A program made the translations under genes and the position numbers. A stretch of 6,752 nt of DNA, from NCBI GenBank assembly GCA_947097615.1, contig CAMURX010000093.1:1-6752 (forward strand), read 5' to 3'. Shown here piece by piece: positions 6,227 through 6,752 of this stretch. The notes under the pieces are model-generated. The model saw only the letters and a program-made list of their open reading frames with translations. It was not told the DNA's origin and ran no database searches. This stretch comes from an uncultured Neisseria sp. Its GTDB lineage: Bacteria > Pseudomonadota > Gammaproteobacteria > Burkholderiales > Neisseriaceae. The stretch's first letter is position 1; each line of letters opens with the position of its first letter.

Positions 6227-6752
6227 ATGAGCGAGAAAATTTCCCCAAAAGACATCACCGTGTTATCCGCCACCATGCTGATTCCCCTGTGGGCAAAAGC
6301 CGTCGAATATGAGCGGCCGGATGCCATCCTGCACGACAAAGAAGCCGCGCGGATGCTGGACATGATTGATTACGACTTCACCCCCTTTGCCAAAGTCAAA
6401 GCATCGCAAGTCGGCTGCTGCGGGCGGGCGCGGATACTCGACGAAATGGCGCAGCGTTTTATCGACGGGCATCCTGATGCCGTGGTGGTGCAGCTCGGCG
6501 CGGGCTTGGACGCGCGTTACGAACGCATGGGCAGACCGAACGTTACCGCGTGGTACGACTTGGATTTGCCCGAAGTGATCGATGTGCGGCGGATGCTGCT
6601 GCCCGAATCGAGCAACCGCTATCTGGGCATTTCGATGTTTGACGAAACGTGGACGGACACCGTTGCCGCGTACGGCAAACCCGTTTTGCTGATTATCGAA
6701 GGCGTGCTGATGTATTTTGAAGAAGCGCAGGTGCAGGCGTTTTTCCAAATGG
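6227..6752 (+). CDS. Class I SAM methyltransferase, LCMT/TcmP-like, 3' end outside window
   Basis: The reading frame is open from the ATG at 6227 to the window edge, giving 175 residues so far. It has the Rossmann SAM-binding motif VVQLGAGLDARYERMG (88-102), the acidic second motif WYDLDLPEVIDVRR (109-122), and LLIIEGVLMYFEEAQV (154-169). Together these mark the leucine carboxyl methyltransferase family that includes the polyketide O-methyltransferase TcmP. SAM would be the donor; the acceptor is unknown, and the family members differ widely in substrate. No signal peptide is seen, so it is probably cytosolic. GGAGA six bases upstream supports the start. It has its own promoter, diverges from the glycosylase gene, and nothing nearby hints at a biosynthetic cluster. 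The C-terminal part is outside the window. Confidence 0.85.
   Translation, partial: MSEKISPKDITVLSATMLIPLWAKAVEYERPDAILHDKEAARMLDMIDYDFTPFAKVKASQVGCCGRARILDEMAQRFIDGHPDAVVVQLGAGLDARYERMGRPNVTAWYDLDLPEVIDVRRMLLPESSNRYLGISMFDETWTDTVAAYGKPVLLIIEGVLMYFEEAQVQAFFQM

Overview
This window is chromosomal DNA from a member of the genus Neisseria or a close relative. The main reason is the DNA uptake sequence (DUS). The 10-mer core GCCGTCTGAA occurs 17 times on the two strands: 13 copies are the full AG dialect (AGGCCGTCTGAA), one is the AT dialect (ATGCCGTCTGAA), and three match only the core. One further copy is degenerate. HemB, RlmH and ArgD also read as neisserial orthologues. The dominance of AG-DUS and the GC-rich third codon positions argue against N. 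meningitidis or N. gonorrhoeae and suggest a GC-rich commensal. The species cannot be fixed from this sequence.

Layout from left to right. Positions 1-157 hold no gene. On the minus strand they carry what looks like the promoter and boxB/boxA antitermination leader of a ribosomal RNA operon that starts just outside the left edge. On the plus strand, hemB (224-1225, heme synthesis) and metY (1332-2606, sulfur assimilation into homocysteine) each end in a hairpin built from two inverted DUS. A second DUS hairpin at 2704-2759 separates metY from the convergent minus-strand block.

The minus-strand block, in order of transcription, is a uracil-DNA-glycosylase-superfamily gene (6017-5412), argD (5335-4148), rnhB (3925-3336) and rlmH (3231-2761). 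rnhB has a one-base deletion that breaks its reading frame. The gaps are 76, 222 and 104 bases and carry DUS, hairpins and candidate promoters, so these look like separately expressed neighbours rather than one tight operon. At the right edge a plus-strand class I methyltransferase of the LCMT/TcmP type (6227 to beyond 6752) has its own well-formed promoter. The gap before it contains a dRS3-like 20-mer.

The genes do not form one pathway: heme (hemB), methionine/cysteine (metY), arginine (argD), genome maintenance (rnhB, glycosylase) and ribosome modification (rlmH). I see no new defence, mobile or biosynthetic system. The items most worth a second look are the rnhB frameshift, the DUS cluster able to pair in alternative ways (3981-4141), the near-identical dyads around the hemB and argD -10 boxes, the dRS3-like element, and the divergent rRNA leader.
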